64,000 nt of DNA from JACTMI01 sp964618415 (GTDB lineage Bacteria > Acidobacteriota > Thermoanaerobaculia > Multivoradales > JAGPDF01), in the NCBI GenBank assembly GCA_964618415.1, contig CAZUAT010000003.1, forward strand, positions 1 through 64,000, written 5' to 3'. Below are positions 1 to 8,410 of this stretch, piece by piece; within the stretch, counting starts at the first letter, position 1; every line of letters starts with the position of its first letter. The notes under the pieces were generated by a model. It ran no database searches. It saw nothing but the letters and a program-made list of their open reading frames with translations, and had not been told where the DNA came from. Made by a program: the position numbers and the translations under genes.

Positions 1-1451
1 CGTACGGCGCGCACGGCCAGCAGCAGACCGACGGCCACCAGCCCTGCAGCTGCCGCTGTCGCGATCCGCGACGGCTGCGCCCACGCCGGCCTGGACCTCC
101 CGCTCTCCGGCGGTTCGGGCGTCGGCCCGGCAGGGTCGGGCGTCGCTGCAGCGGCGTCCCACGCCGGTTCCACCTCGAGCTCGAGGGTCACGTCCGCCCC
201 GGTCTCCCACCGGCGGTAGGCGGCAGTGGCGGGATCGAAGCCGACCAGCCCGATCGGTGGCAGCCGGAAGCGGCCCGGGCGCTCGGCCAGGACGACCCAG
301 CTCCAGGTCCGGGTGGTGCGAATCCGGTCCTGGCGGATCTGCTCGCTGGTCTCGGCGCGCGGCTCGAAGACGCGCAGGCCGGGCGGCAGGTCGAGCGTCG
401 GTGCCGCGAGACTCTGCAGGTGGCTGTACCCCGATACCGAAAACGTCAGGGTGGCGGCTTCGCCCGCGCGGAGCCGGGTCCGGTCCAGCCCGGCGCTCAG
501 CTCGAGCGGCCCCACGACGCCCGCGAAGTCGGGCGGGGGATCGGGCAGCGCGCGGACTTCGATCCGCAGCGGCGAACTCTCGAGTTGCATTGCTTCGTCG
601 TGGCCGATCGGTCCGAACCAGCCGACGCGCGCCACGCGCACGACCAGGTCGGCAACCGTCGGCCCGAGTTCGATGGTGCCCGGCCGCAGCGGAAACAGCG
701 CGCGCTGCAGCATGGGCACCCGTCCGTAGCGCTCACCGTCCACCTCCACCCACTCCGGCTTCAGGTGCTCGGGCAACGGCACGTCGCGGACCCAGAAACC
801 TTCGAACCTGGGCAGCTCACGGGGCATGAAGGCCGAGATGTCGGACTGCGTGTCGAGCAGCAGTCGCCAGGTGAGCTGCTCGCCCACCCAGACGGTGGCC
901 GGACGGGCGGACATGCGCAGGTGGAGCTTGGGCAGGGTGGGGCGCTGGCGTTCGGCACGTCGCGACTCTCCGTACATGTCGCCGAACGGATCGGCGAACC
1001 GACCGCCGAACGGATCGAGCGCCGTCGGACGGGGCGAACGGCGGCGCTCCGGCGGGGTTTCGGCGACGATTTCGATCTGGGCGTCCGGCAGCGCGATGGA
1101 GCCGCCCTCGAGCTCGAGGCTGATGTCCCGCACCGTCGCCTTGCCGACGGCCAGCGGGCGCAGGCGGAAAATCAGCTGAGTACTGCCCGATACGCGCCCG
1201 TTGATCCAGGAACGCTGCCGCGAGGTGGCCGGAGCGCCCAGCAGCTCGAGGTTGTCGAGCCGGAACTTCGGCTCGAAGGCAAGCCCGGTGAGGTCGTCCG
1301 AACTCAGCTCGAGGGTGAGCTGGACCACCTCGTCGAGGCCGGCGACGGTCGGCGAGAGAGCGCGGCGCGCTTGCGGCTCCTCCTCGGCCTGTCCGCGCGC
1401 TGCCGGCAGCAGCAGGGCGATGGCGAGCAGGGCTGCAGCGCCCGCTCTCAC
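1..1451 (-). CDS. batD: BatD-family protein, C-terminus beyond window edge
   Basis: The reading frame is open from a GTG at 1451 to the window edge, giving at least 483 residues. It begins with a signal peptide (MRAGAAALLAIALLLPAARG), followed by repeated beta-rich segments with the charged, Pro-rich style of BatD (oxygen tolerance) proteins. Near the edge is a predicted C-terminal transmembrane segment (IATAAAAGLVAVGLLLAV). The GTG overlaps the stop of the TPR gene upstream by four bases (GTGA), so it is translationally coupled. It is the last visible gene of a MoxR-DUF58-BatA-BatB-BatC operon, which supports the BatD assignment. In the family BatD is a periplasm-exposed membrane protein that is thought to work with the VWA proteins in envelope stress or aerotolerance; its biochemical role is not established. 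Confidence 0.8.
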   Translation of the reverse strand, partial: MRAGAAALLAIALLLPAARGQAEEEPQARRALSPTVAGLDEVVQLTLELSSDDLTGLAFEPKFRLDNLELLGAPATSRQRSWINGRVSGSTQLIFRLRPLAVGKATVRDISLELEGGSIALPDAQIEIVAETPPERRRSPRPTALDPFGGRFADPFGDMYGESRRAERQRPTLPKLHLRMSARPATVWVGEQLTWRLLLDTQSDISAFMPRELPRFEGFWVRDVPLPEHLKPEWVEVDGERYGRVPMLQRALFPLRPGTIELGPTVADLVVRVARVGWFGPIGHDEAMQLESSPLRIEVRALPDPPPDFAGVVGPLELSAGLDRTRLRAGEAATLTFSVSGYSHLQSLAAPTLDLPPGLRVFEPRAETSEQIRQDRIRTTRTWSWVVLAERPGRFRLPPIGLVGFDPATAAYRRWETGADVTLELEVEPAWDAAAATPDPAGPTPEPPESGRSRPAWAQPSRIATAAAAGLVAVGLLLAVRAV

Positions 1452-2434
1452 CAGTCCTTCTCCACGCTGGCACGCTCCCGCTGGCGGGCGCGCGCGCGAT
1501 CGACGCGCTGCTGGCGCTCCAGATGGTCGACCGCCTCGAGCAGCGCTGCCGCCTGTTCCGCGGTCATGCCGGGCTGATCCCGGAAGTCGCGCAGCGGCGC
1601 TCGGCGGGAGTCGGTGGCGTCGCCGGACGTGGGGGTTTCGCCGGCCTCCTCGTCCGACGAGGAGGCCGGGTCTGCCTCTCCCCTGGGCTGCGACTGCGAG
1701 TGGTCTCCGCTCTCGTCGCCGGGCTGCGGCGCGCCATCCGACGGGCGCGAGTCGTCGGAGTCGGCTCCGGTTTCGCCGTCCGACCCGGACTGCGACTGCG
1801 CCTCGCTGTCCTCCCCCTGCCCGGACGTGTCGTCAGAGTCGTCACCGGACTGGGAGCCTTGCGGCGACTGCTGGGGGTCGCCCTGCTGCTCCTGTTCGGC
1901 CAGCTTCCGCAATGCCAGCTCGAGGTTGTGCTTGGCGTCGATGCGCGAGCTGTCGCGCCGCAGCGCCTCGGTCAGCGACTCGATCGCCCCGCGCGGGTCG
2001 CCGCTGGCGAGGCGGGCGGTGCCGAGGTTGTAAAGGGCGTCGGCGGCCAGGGCGTCCTCGTCGCCGGTTCCGATCGCCGCGCGCGCGGCCGCCTCGAGCG
2101 CCGGCAGCGCGTCGGCACGGCCGGCCAGCAGGCGCGCAGTGCCCGCGTTGTACGCGGCGGCCGGTGAGTCGGGCGCGAGTCGCCAGGCGGTGTCGAGTGC
2201 GTCCGCCGCGTCGGCGGGGCGGTCTGCCTCGAGCTGCTCCAGGCCTGCCGCTGTGCGCTCGCCAGCGTTCCAGGAGAGTCGGTCGCGCCAGGCCGGTCGG
2301 GTGCCGGGGACCACCTGCGCGGCGGACCCGGGCGCCGGGGACGCGGTCGGGGCGCCCGGCGCGCCAGGCGGTCGGTCGGCGCCGGTCAGCAAGAGCCCGG
2401 CGAGCAGCGCGGGGACGAGAGCGCGGCGGCTCAT
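1448..2434 (-). CDS. batC: TPR lipoprotein-like BatC component
   Basis: 328 residues. It starts with a signal sequence (MSRRALVPALLAGLLLTGA). TPR-like helices follow at about 50-150 (for example ALYNLGTARLASGDPRGAIE), then a long acidic, Ser/Gly/Gln-rich low-complexity stretch (about 165-265) and a basic coiled C-terminus. This arrangement is typical of BatC/BatE proteins. The ATG at 2434 overlaps the BatB stop (ATGA), and the TGA overlaps the BatD GTG. The disordered acidic segment probably lies outside the cytoplasm and may act as a flexible linker. No enzymatic motif is visible, so a scaffold role is inferred from TPR content and operon position. Confidence 0.8.
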   Translation of the reverse strand: MSRRALVPALLAGLLLTGADRPPGAPGAPTASPAPGSAAQVVPGTRPAWRDRLSWNAGERTAAGLEQLEADRPADAADALDTAWRLAPDSPAAAYNAGTARLLAGRADALPALEAAARAAIGTGDEDALAADALYNLGTARLASGDPRGAIESLTEALRRDSSRIDAKHNLELALRKLAEQEQQGDPQQSPQGSQSGDDSDDTSGQGEDSEAQSQSGSDGETGADSDDSRPSDGAPQPGDESGDHSQSQPRGEADPASSSDEEAGETPTSGDATDSRRAPLRDFRDQPGMTAEQAAALLEAVDHLERQQRVDRARARQRERASVEKDW

Positions 2435-3447
2435 GTCGCCTCCGAGCGGGTGCGTCGGCGCGGTGCAGCTGGACTGCCGAAGGCCAGCAACAATCCGAGC
2501 GCCATGACGGCGAGGCCGAGCGGCCACTGAAAGCGCTCCTCGAGCGCCTCGTACTGCCGGGAGTCGTGCAGGACGGTCGGCATGCGGTCGATCGCCTCGA
2601 GGACTGGCGCCGGGTCGGTCGCCGGATCGGCAGCGTGCAGATAGCTGCCACCGCTCTCGCTCGCCAGCCGTTCGAGGGTCGTGCTGTCCAGGTGCGAGAT
2701 GACCACCTGGCCCCTCGCATCCCGCTTGATGGCTCCTTCCCTGCCGAGCGCGAGGGGCGCCCCGGACCGCGTGCCGACTCCGATCGCATGGAGGGTCACC
2801 CCCGCCTCGGTGAGCCGCGCGAGCGTGCCGTCGAGCGGCTCGCCGTGAAACTCGCCGTCCGAAAGCAGCACGATGGCGCGATGCGTCTCGCTGCCGGGTG
2901 GAAACAGTTCGATCGCCCGCTCGAGGGCGGGTCCGATGCGGGAGCCGGGGACGGGCAGCGAGGCGGGCTCGGCGGCATCGAGCAGCAGGTCGATCACCGC
3001 GGCGTCGGTGGTGAGCGGCGACAGCACAACGCCCACCCCTTCCGCGGCCACCAGCGCGACACGGTTGCCCGGCATGGCAGCCACCATCCGCCGCACCAGG
3101 GACTGGGCCAGCCACCAGCGCGACGGACTGATGTCCGTGGCGATCATCGACAGCGAGCTGTCGATCACGAAGACGACGTCGACGCCGCGCCGCTCGACCC
3201 GCTGTTCTGCCATTCCCCAGCGCGGCCGCGCGAGGGCGCCCGCCAGCCCTGCAACGGCGAAGGCGAGCAACAGCGCGATCGTCCAGGCAGGCCGTGGCGC
3301 TCCGCCGCTGCGCAGGCGGGGCAGCAGCGTGCGCCCGGCCCACGCCGCTTCGGACCGCGCGCGTGAGCGAGCGACCAGGGCGGCCACCACGGCGGCCACC
3401 GGCGCCAGCGCCAGCAGCGCGAGCAGGCGCGGCTCGCCGAAGGTCAT
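2431..3447 (-). CDS. batB: VWA-domain membrane protein BatB
   Basis: 338 residues. Two N-terminal transmembrane helices (about 6-25 and 55-73) precede a von Willebrand factor A domain (about 88-285) with an intact MIDAS motif, DSSLS at 96-100, and a second acidic site (LLSDGEFHG). A C-terminal transmembrane helix lies near 305-325. This topology (two helices, VWA, one helix) is the standard BatA/BatB layout. It sits between BatA and BatC, 22 bases after BatA and overlapping BatC by four bases. VWA proteins of this class bind a divalent metal and are usually operated with a MoxR AAA+ ATPase, which is present at the head of the operon. Confidence 0.88.
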   Translation of the reverse strand: MTFGEPRLLALLALAPVAAVVAALVARSRARSEAAWAGRTLLPRLRSGGAPRPAWTIALLLAFAVAGLAGALARPRWGMAEQRVERRGVDVVFVIDSSLSMIATDISPSRWWLAQSLVRRMVAAMPGNRVALVAAEGVGVVLSPLTTDAAVIDLLLDAAEPASLPVPGSRIGPALERAIELFPPGSETHRAIVLLSDGEFHGEPLDGTLARLTEAGVTLHAIGVGTRSGAPLALGREGAIKRDARGQVVISHLDSTTLERLASESGGSYLHAADPATDPAPVLEAIDRMPTVLHDSRQYEALEERFQWPLGLAVMALGLLLAFGSPAAPRRRTRSEAT

Positions 3448-3469
3448 CGTGGCCTCCCCGTCTGTGTCC

Positions 3470-4465
3470 TCATGGCTCTGCCGTCACCCGGATCGCCGCC
3501 GCAATCAGCGGCAGCATGGTCAGGCCGAGCGCCGTCCAGGCGAGGGGAGCGAACAGCTCGCGGTGGCGCACGTAGCGCTTGACGGCGAGCGGCGTGCGCT
3601 CGAGCCGGTCGATCTCGGCGAACACGGCCGCCAGCGCGTCGGCGTCGGTGGCGCGGAAGAACCGGCCGCCGGTGCGGGCGGCGATCTCCTGCAGCAGCTC
3701 CTCGTCGACGTCGACCTCCATCTGGACGCGCCGCGTCTCGATGCGCCCGCTCCACGGGTCGCGCACCTGCACCGGAACCGGCACCCGCCCGCGGGTGCCG
3801 ACGCCGACGGTGTAGACCTTCAGGCCCAGCCCTTCGGCGAGCGCCGTGGCGGACGCCGGATCGATCTCGCCGGCGTTGTTGACGCCGTCGGTCACCAGCA
3901 CGACGACCCGCGACCGGGCGCTGGACGTTTTCAAGCGGTTGGCGGCGCTCGCCAGCGCCATGCCGATCGCCGTGCCGTCCGACACTTCGGACAGATCGAT
4001 CGCCGCCACCAGCTCGTCGAGCATGCGCCGATCGGTCGTCAGCGGGGCACGGGTCAGCGCCGTGCCGCCGAAGACGGTCAGGCCGATGCGATCCGACGGG
4101 CGGCGGGCGATGAAGTCGCGGACGACTCGCTTGGCGACCGCCAGCCGATTGTCGGGCTGGAAATCTTCCGCCCCCATACTGCCGGAAATGTCGAGAGCGA
4201 TCTGGATGTCGATCCCCTCGGTAGTCGACTCCTCCCAGGCGTAGCCGAGCTGCGGGCGGGCCAGCGCCACCACCGCGACGGCGAAGGCCAGGAGCCGACA
4301 CCAGAACGGCAGGTGGAGACGCCAGCGGCCGCCGCGTCGCTGCGGCAGGCGCGAGACCGTCACCGCACCGCGTCCGCGGCGACGGTGATGTCGCCAGGCG
4401 AGCAAGGGGAGCGCCGTCAACAGGAGCAGCCAGAGCGGCGCAGCGAAAGCCGGAGTGCCGTTCAC
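3470..4465 (-). CDS. batA: VWA-domain membrane protein BatA
   Basis: 331 residues from a GTG at 4465, chosen because it overlaps the preceding stop (GTGA) like most genes in this operon; an in-frame alternative start exists 24 codons upstream. Transmembrane helices lie near 8-24 and 56-70. A VWA domain follows with a perfect MIDAS (DISGS at 92-96, then a TD acidic site in VLVTDGVNNAG), and the final helix is near 308-325. It is more canonical than its neighbour BatB. BatA and BatB are thought to interact in the inner membrane, with the VWA domains facing the periplasm. The order moxR, DUF58, batA, batB, batC is conserved in many Gram-negative phyla. Confidence 0.88.
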   Translation of the reverse strand: MNGTPAFAAPLWLLLLTALPLLAWRHHRRRGRGAVTVSRLPQRRGGRWRLHLPFWCRLLAFAVAVVALARPQLGYAWEESTTEGIDIQIALDISGSMGAEDFQPDNRLAVAKRVVRDFIARRPSDRIGLTVFGGTALTRAPLTTDRRMLDELVAAIDLSEVSDGTAIGMALASAANRLKTSSARSRVVVLVTDGVNNAGEIDPASATALAEGLGLKVYTVGVGTRGRVPVPVQVRDPWSGRIETRRVQMEVDVDEELLQEIAARTGGRFFRATDADALAAVFAEIDRLERTPLAVKRYVRHRELFAPLAWTALGLTMLPLIAAAIRVTAEP

Positions 4466-5445
4466 CGGTCGCCGGCCTCCATCGGCGCGGCCAGATGCGT
4501 TTCGAGGGAGTCGACCAGACCGGCCGCGATCGTGCACCGCTCGCCGAGCGCGGCGGAGCTGGTGGGGCGGCGGGCGAACTTGACGCCATCGCAGTCGGCG
4601 AGCAGGCGCGCCAGTGTGCGCGGCAGCGTCGGGTCGACCTGGCGCACCGCCAGCGGGCGAGCCAGGCGGCGCGCCACCTGAGTCGACGTCGATTCGAGTG
4701 CCGGAAAGTCGAACCGGCGTCCCAGGTAGCGGCGCATCGCGCGGGAGAGTTCCGCGTGGCCGGCTACCGGATCAGCGTGGCCGTCGGCGGCGATCTGCTG
4801 CAGCGCCGCTCCGAACTCCTCCCGCGGAGCGAGCAACGGCGCTGGCGCCGCCGCGAGCTCCTCGCGCCGGCGGGCGAGTGCCCAGGCCGCGGCGGCGATC
4901 GCCAGCGCCAGCAGGCTCGCGGCGGCGACGAACGGTTTGCCGACCCCGCGTGGGCGCGGCGCGGCCGGCGGCATCGGACCGACCGTGTCGCCGTCTGCCG
5001 GCAGCACCGAGCGCACCTCGAGAACGACGCTGCTGCCGACGATCTCCGTCGGCGGATCGGTGGAGACGCGCACGCCGAGCGCCGGCAGTTCGAACCGGCC
5101 CGGCCGAAACGCGGTGACCCGGAAGCGCCAGGTCGGCTGCGCCGCCGGGTCGGTGGACTCGACGCGCTGCGGCGGTGCGAGCAGCGTCGCTTCGCCCCAC
5201 CGATCGTCGAGCCCGATCAGCGTCGCGCCGATTCCGCTCGTTGTGCCCGTTGTCAGCTGCAGCGTGGCGGTCACTTCGATGGGATCGCCGACTGTGATCG
5301 ACGCCGGTTCGAGGACGACGGCGAGCTCGCCGCCGGGTGCGACCTCCGGGACGGACGTCGGCGCTGCCTGCGACGGCGCGTCCGCCGCTCCGGCCCGCGC
5401 GGCGGGCATGAGCGTCAGCGCGAGCAGCAGGAGGGCGGCTCTCAT
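4462..5445 (-). CDS. Short BatD-like/DUF4381-type membrane protein
   Basis: 327 residues. A signal peptide (MRAALLLLALTLMPAARAGA) is followed by an Ig-like extracytoplasmic domain (about 35-145) that resembles one BatD repeat. A transmembrane helix lies near 168-188, and a soluble C-terminal domain (about 205-310) contains a conserved-looking ELSRAMRRYLGRRF segment. It lies between the DUF58 gene and batA with four-base overlaps on both sides. The position and the Ig/TM/C-terminal layout match the DUF4381/BatD-like gene often found in MoxR operons. A second, larger BatD ends the same operon, so the locus carries two BatD-type proteins. No catalytic residues are evident. Confidence 0.7.
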   Translation of the reverse strand: MRAALLLLALTLMPAARAGAADAPSQAAPTSVPEVAPGGELAVVLEPASITVGDPIEVTATLQLTTGTTSGIGATLIGLDDRWGEATLLAPPQRVESTDPAAQPTWRFRVTAFRPGRFELPALGVRVSTDPPTEIVGSSVVLEVRSVLPADGDTVGPMPPAAPRPRGVGKPFVAAASLLALAIAAAAWALARRREELAAAPAPLLAPREEFGAALQQIAADGHADPVAGHAELSRAMRRYLGRRFDFPALESTSTQVARRLARPLAVRQVDPTLPRTLARLLADCDGVKFARRPTSSAALGERCTIAAGLVDSLETHLAAPMEAGDR

Positions 5446-6287
5446 CGGGCCATCCGGTGGCGCCGCCGATCGAAGAAGGCGATCAGCTCGGGCAGATAGG
5501 GCCGGTCGGTGCGCAGTTCGAGACGATCGACGCCGAGCCCGGTGAGCAGCCGGTGCAGCTCGTCGCGTTCGGCTCGGGCGCGGCCGGCCTCTGCGGAGGC
5601 TGCGCGTCGTCCGTCGACGAAGGCGACTTCGCCCGTCTCGGCGTCCTCGAGCACGAGCGGCCCGCTCGCCGGCGGCTCGAGGTCGCGCGGGTCGACGATC
5701 TCGAAGACCACGAGATCGTGCCGCATCGCCGCCCGCTCCAATGCGGCGACCGGCGGCCGGCCGACGAAGTCGGATATCAGGAAGAGCACCGAGCGCTGCG
5801 GCAGGCCCGCCAGCGCGCTGCCGAGCGCGCGATCGAGATCGGTGCTGCCGCGCGCCGGACGGGCGAGGATCTCGTGCACCAGACGCAGGGCGCGGTTGCG
5901 CCGGCGCGCCGGCGGCAGGAACAGCTCGACGCGATCGGTCAGCAGCGCGGCGCCGACCCTGTCCTGGTTGCGCAGCGCCGTGAAGGCCAGCAGCGCGGCT
6001 ACCTCCGCGGCCAGCTCGCGCTTGGCGACCGCGCGCGATCCGTAGCGCAGGCTGCCGGAGACATCGACGGCGAGGAAGACTGTGAGGTCGCGCTCCTCAT
6101 GAAAGACCTTGACGAACGGCGTGCCGGTGCGGGCGGTGCGGTTCCAGTCGATGGTCCGCACGTCGTCGCCCGGCTGGTACGGGCGCACCTCCGAGAACTC
6201 CACGCCCCGGCCCTTGAACACCGAGTGATAGCTCCCCGCGACGCCATGGTCGATCAACCGGCGGGTGGTGATCTCGATGCGACGCAC
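5442..6287 (-). CDS. DUF58 domain protein of the MoxR/Bat operon
   Basis: 281 residues from a GTG at 6287. It carries the DUF58 hallmarks: VFKGRGVEFSEVRPYQPGDD near 23-42, then WNRTAR, and a VWA-like core with AVDVSGS near 73-79. The DUF58 N-terminal helix (LPADLLARVRRIEI) is encoded upstream of this GTG, yet no ATG, GTG or TTG occurs in frame before the MoxR stop. The only upstream candidate that would overlap the stop in the style of this operon is a CTG at 6401 (CTGA). The real protein may therefore be up to 38 residues longer. DUF58 proteins are soluble partners of MoxR ATPases; their exact role is unknown. Confidence 0.85.
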   Translation of the reverse strand: MRRIEITTRRLIDHGVAGSYHSVFKGRGVEFSEVRPYQPGDDVRTIDWNRTARTGTPFVKVFHEERDLTVFLAVDVSGSLRYGSRAVAKRELAAEVAALLAFTALRNQDRVGAALLTDRVELFLPPARRRNRALRLVHEILARPARGSTDLDRALGSALAGLPQRSVLFLISDFVGRPPVAALERAAMRHDLVVFEIVDPRDLEPPASGPLVLEDAETGEVAFVDGRRAASAEAGRARAERDELHRLLTGLGVDRLELRTDRPYLPELIAFFDRRRHRMAR

Positions 6288-6397
6288 CCGGGCCAGCAGG
6301 TCGGCGGGCAGCGCGACCGAGTCGGACTTCGCGACGGCTGGCTGGCGGCGCCAGCGCGAGGTGAGTCGCGACCAGGCGGAGGTGAGGCGCTTGGTGG

Positions 6398-7387
6398 TCA
6401 GGGCACTTCGACCCGATCGAGCAGACGGGCGACGAGATCGTCGCTCGTCAGGTTGCGCGCCTCGGCCTCGTACGTCGGCACGACGCGGTGACGCAGGACG
6501 TCGGCGGCGACCTCCTTGACGTCCTCGGGGATGACGAAGCCGCGTCCCGCGAGCAGGGCAACGGCCTTGGCGGCGCGGGCCAGGAACAGGGTGGCACGCG
6601 GCGAGGCGCCAAACGCGATGAGCGGTGCCAGGTCGGCAATCCCGGCAGTGCCGGGGTCGCGCGTGGCCGAGACCAGGTCGAGGATGTAGTTGCGAATTCG
6701 AGTGTCGAGGTAGACCTGATCACAGGCGCCGCGCAGCCAGGCGAGCTGCTCGGCATCGAGCACCGGCTGCACGTCGATCGGCTGTTCGACCAGCATGCGA
6801 TCGAGGATCTCGAGCTCCTCCGCTCGCGACGGGTAGGAGAGCCGGAGCTTGAGCAGGAACCGATCGATCTGCGCCTCGGCGAGCGGATAGGTGCCCTCCT
6901 GCTCGATCGGATTCTGGGTCGCCAGGACCAGGAACGGCTCGGGCAGCCGCCAGGTCGTCTCGCCGAGCGTGACCTGGCGCTCTTCCATCGCTTCGAGCAG
7001 GGCGGACTGCACCTTGGCCGGCGCGCGGTTGATCTCGTCGGCGAGCAGGATATTGGTGAACAGCGGTCCCTTGCGCGGCTCGAACTCGGCGCGCTTGGGG
7101 TCGAAGACCAGCGTCCCGATCAGGTCCGCCGGCAACAGGTCGGGCGTGAATTGGATCCGTTTGAAGTCGAGCGCCAGGGTGCGGGCGAGCGTCTTGACCG
7201 CCAGCGTCTTGGCGAGGCCCGGTACGCCCTCGAGCAGCAGATGTCCGCGGGTGAGCAGGCCGACCAGCAGGCGCTCGACGAGGACGTCCTGGCCGACCAG
7301 GACCTTGCGCAACTCGGTTTCGACCCGCCGCAGGGCGACGACCTCGCGGTCGACGGTGGGCGGTGCAGTGGCTACGGATGGATCCAT
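6398..7387 (-). CDS. moxR: MoxR-family AAA+ ATPase
   Basis: 329 residues from an ATG at 7387, preceded by GGAG at a good distance. Walker A is GVPGLAKT at 54-61, Walker B is LLADEIN at about 114-120, and sensor 1 lies in VLATQNPIEQEGTYPL. The C-terminal lid domain covers roughly 225-325. MoxR proteins are AAA+ chaperone-like ATPases that act on VWA-domain partners, here presumably BatA, BatB and the DUF58 protein. It is the promoter-proximal gene of a minus-strand operon that runs to the window edge. Transcription probably starts in the 137-base gap shared with the divergent rsmA gene. Confidence 0.93.
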   Translation of the reverse strand: MDPSVATAPPTVDREVVALRRVETELRKVLVGQDVLVERLLVGLLTRGHLLLEGVPGLAKTLAVKTLARTLALDFKRIQFTPDLLPADLIGTLVFDPKRAEFEPRKGPLFTNILLADEINRAPAKVQSALLEAMEERQVTLGETTWRLPEPFLVLATQNPIEQEGTYPLAEAQIDRFLLKLRLSYPSRAEELEILDRMLVEQPIDVQPVLDAEQLAWLRGACDQVYLDTRIRNYILDLVSATRDPGTAGIADLAPLIAFGASPRATLFLARAAKAVALLAGRGFVIPEDVKEVAADVLRHRVVPTYEAEARNLTSDDLVARLLDRVEVP

Positions 7388-7524
7388 GCTGACTCTCCGA
7401 TCGATCGGGGACGACGCGACAACTCGTTCCGCGCGAAGAATTGCAACCCCAGTGCCATGAAACCGGCGCGCTATTGTCGCGGTCGAGGCCCGTTCCGGGC
7501 AACAATCGGCCCGGAAACGCCAAA

Positions 7525-8367
7525 GTGGCCCGCCGCTCCGACGCTCCCGCCGCCTCCGGGCGGCTCCGCCCGCCGCGCCGCAAAGCGCTCGGCCAGCACC
7601 ACCTGCGCGACGGCGCGGCGGCGCAGCCGCTGCTCGACTTCCTGCGCGTGACCGGCCGCACGGCGGTCGAGATCGGGCCCGGCGGCGGTGCCCTGACCAC
7701 CCGGCTGCTGGCTGCCGGAGCGGCGCAGGTGCTGGCGGTCGAGCTCGATCTCGCCTGGGCGTTCGCGCTGCGGGCCCGGCTGCGCGAACTGCCGGAGGGG
7801 CGCGGCGGAGACGTTCAGCTGGTCGCCGTCGACGCGCTGACGATCGACTGGTCGTCGCTGCCGGCAAGCGCGATCGTGACCGGCAACCTGCCCTACAACG
7901 TCGGGACGGTGGTGCTCGAGCGACTGCTGGCCGCCGCGCCGGCGGGAGTCCGTGCCGGATTCCTCCTTCAGCGCGAGGTGGTCGACCGGATCGTCGCGCC
8001 GCCGGGTGGGCACGATTACGGCGCACTGTCGTTGCGGGTGGCCGTGCGCAGCCGCGCCACCCGGCTCGGCAACCTCCGCCCGGGCGCCTTCGTGCCGCCG
8101 CCGAAAGTCGAGAGCTCCTTCGTCGGGTTGGAACTGCTCGAGCCACCTCTCGAGCCGGCCGGAATGGAGCGGTTTGACCGCCTGGTCGGCGCCGGCTTCG
8201 GGCAGCGTCGCAAGACGCTGCGCAATGCACTGGGAGCGCTGCTCGGGCGGGAGCGGGCTGAGGCCCTGCTGACGGCGACCGGGATCTCCGGATCCGAGCG
8301 CGCCGAGCAGCTCGACTTGACGGCCTGGCTGGCGCTCGCACGGGCCTCCGGACCGCTTCCAGACTGA
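7525..8367 (+). CDS. rsmA: 16S rRNA dimethyladenosine transferase RsmA/KsgA
   Basis: 280 residues from a GTG at 7525; an in-frame TTG at 7441 would add 28 residues that do not resemble the family. It shows the SAM-binding EIGPGGGALT motif, the acidic LAVELD strand, the DAL site, and the adenine-pocket motif GNLPYN. The C-terminal helical domain (FGQRRKTLRNAL) is typical. The N-terminal motif reads GQHHL where family members usually have GQ(N/H)FL, a small departure. The enzyme dimethylates two adjacent adenines near the 3' end of 16S rRNA during 30S maturation. It is divergent from moxR and followed by ftsK. Confidence 0.92.
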   Translation: MARRSDAPAASGRLRPPRRKALGQHHLRDGAAAQPLLDFLRVTGRTAVEIGPGGGALTTRLLAAGAAQVLAVELDLAWAFALRARLRELPEGRGGDVQLVAVDALTIDWSSLPASAIVTGNLPYNVGTVVLERLLAAAPAGVRAGFLLQREVVDRIVAPPGGHDYGALSLRVAVRSRATRLGNLRPGAFVPPPKVESSFVGLELLEPPLEPAGMERFDRLVGAGFGQRRKTLRNALGALLGRERAEALLTATGISGSERAEQLDLTAWLALARASGPLPD

Positions 8368-8387
8368 ACGGACTGCACAGTTTTCAG

Positions 8388-8396
8388 TGCTACACT
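8388..8396 (+). promoter_or_regulatory. Possible extended -10 element upstream of ftsK
   Basis: TGC-TACACT lies 14 bases before the ftsK ATG, in the short gap after rsmA. It matches the extended -10 form TGnTAnnnT, but no good -35 is present. A start about seven bases downstream would leave a very short leader. Confidence 0.35.
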
Positions 8397-8410
8397 GAGC
8401 GCCAAAGCCG

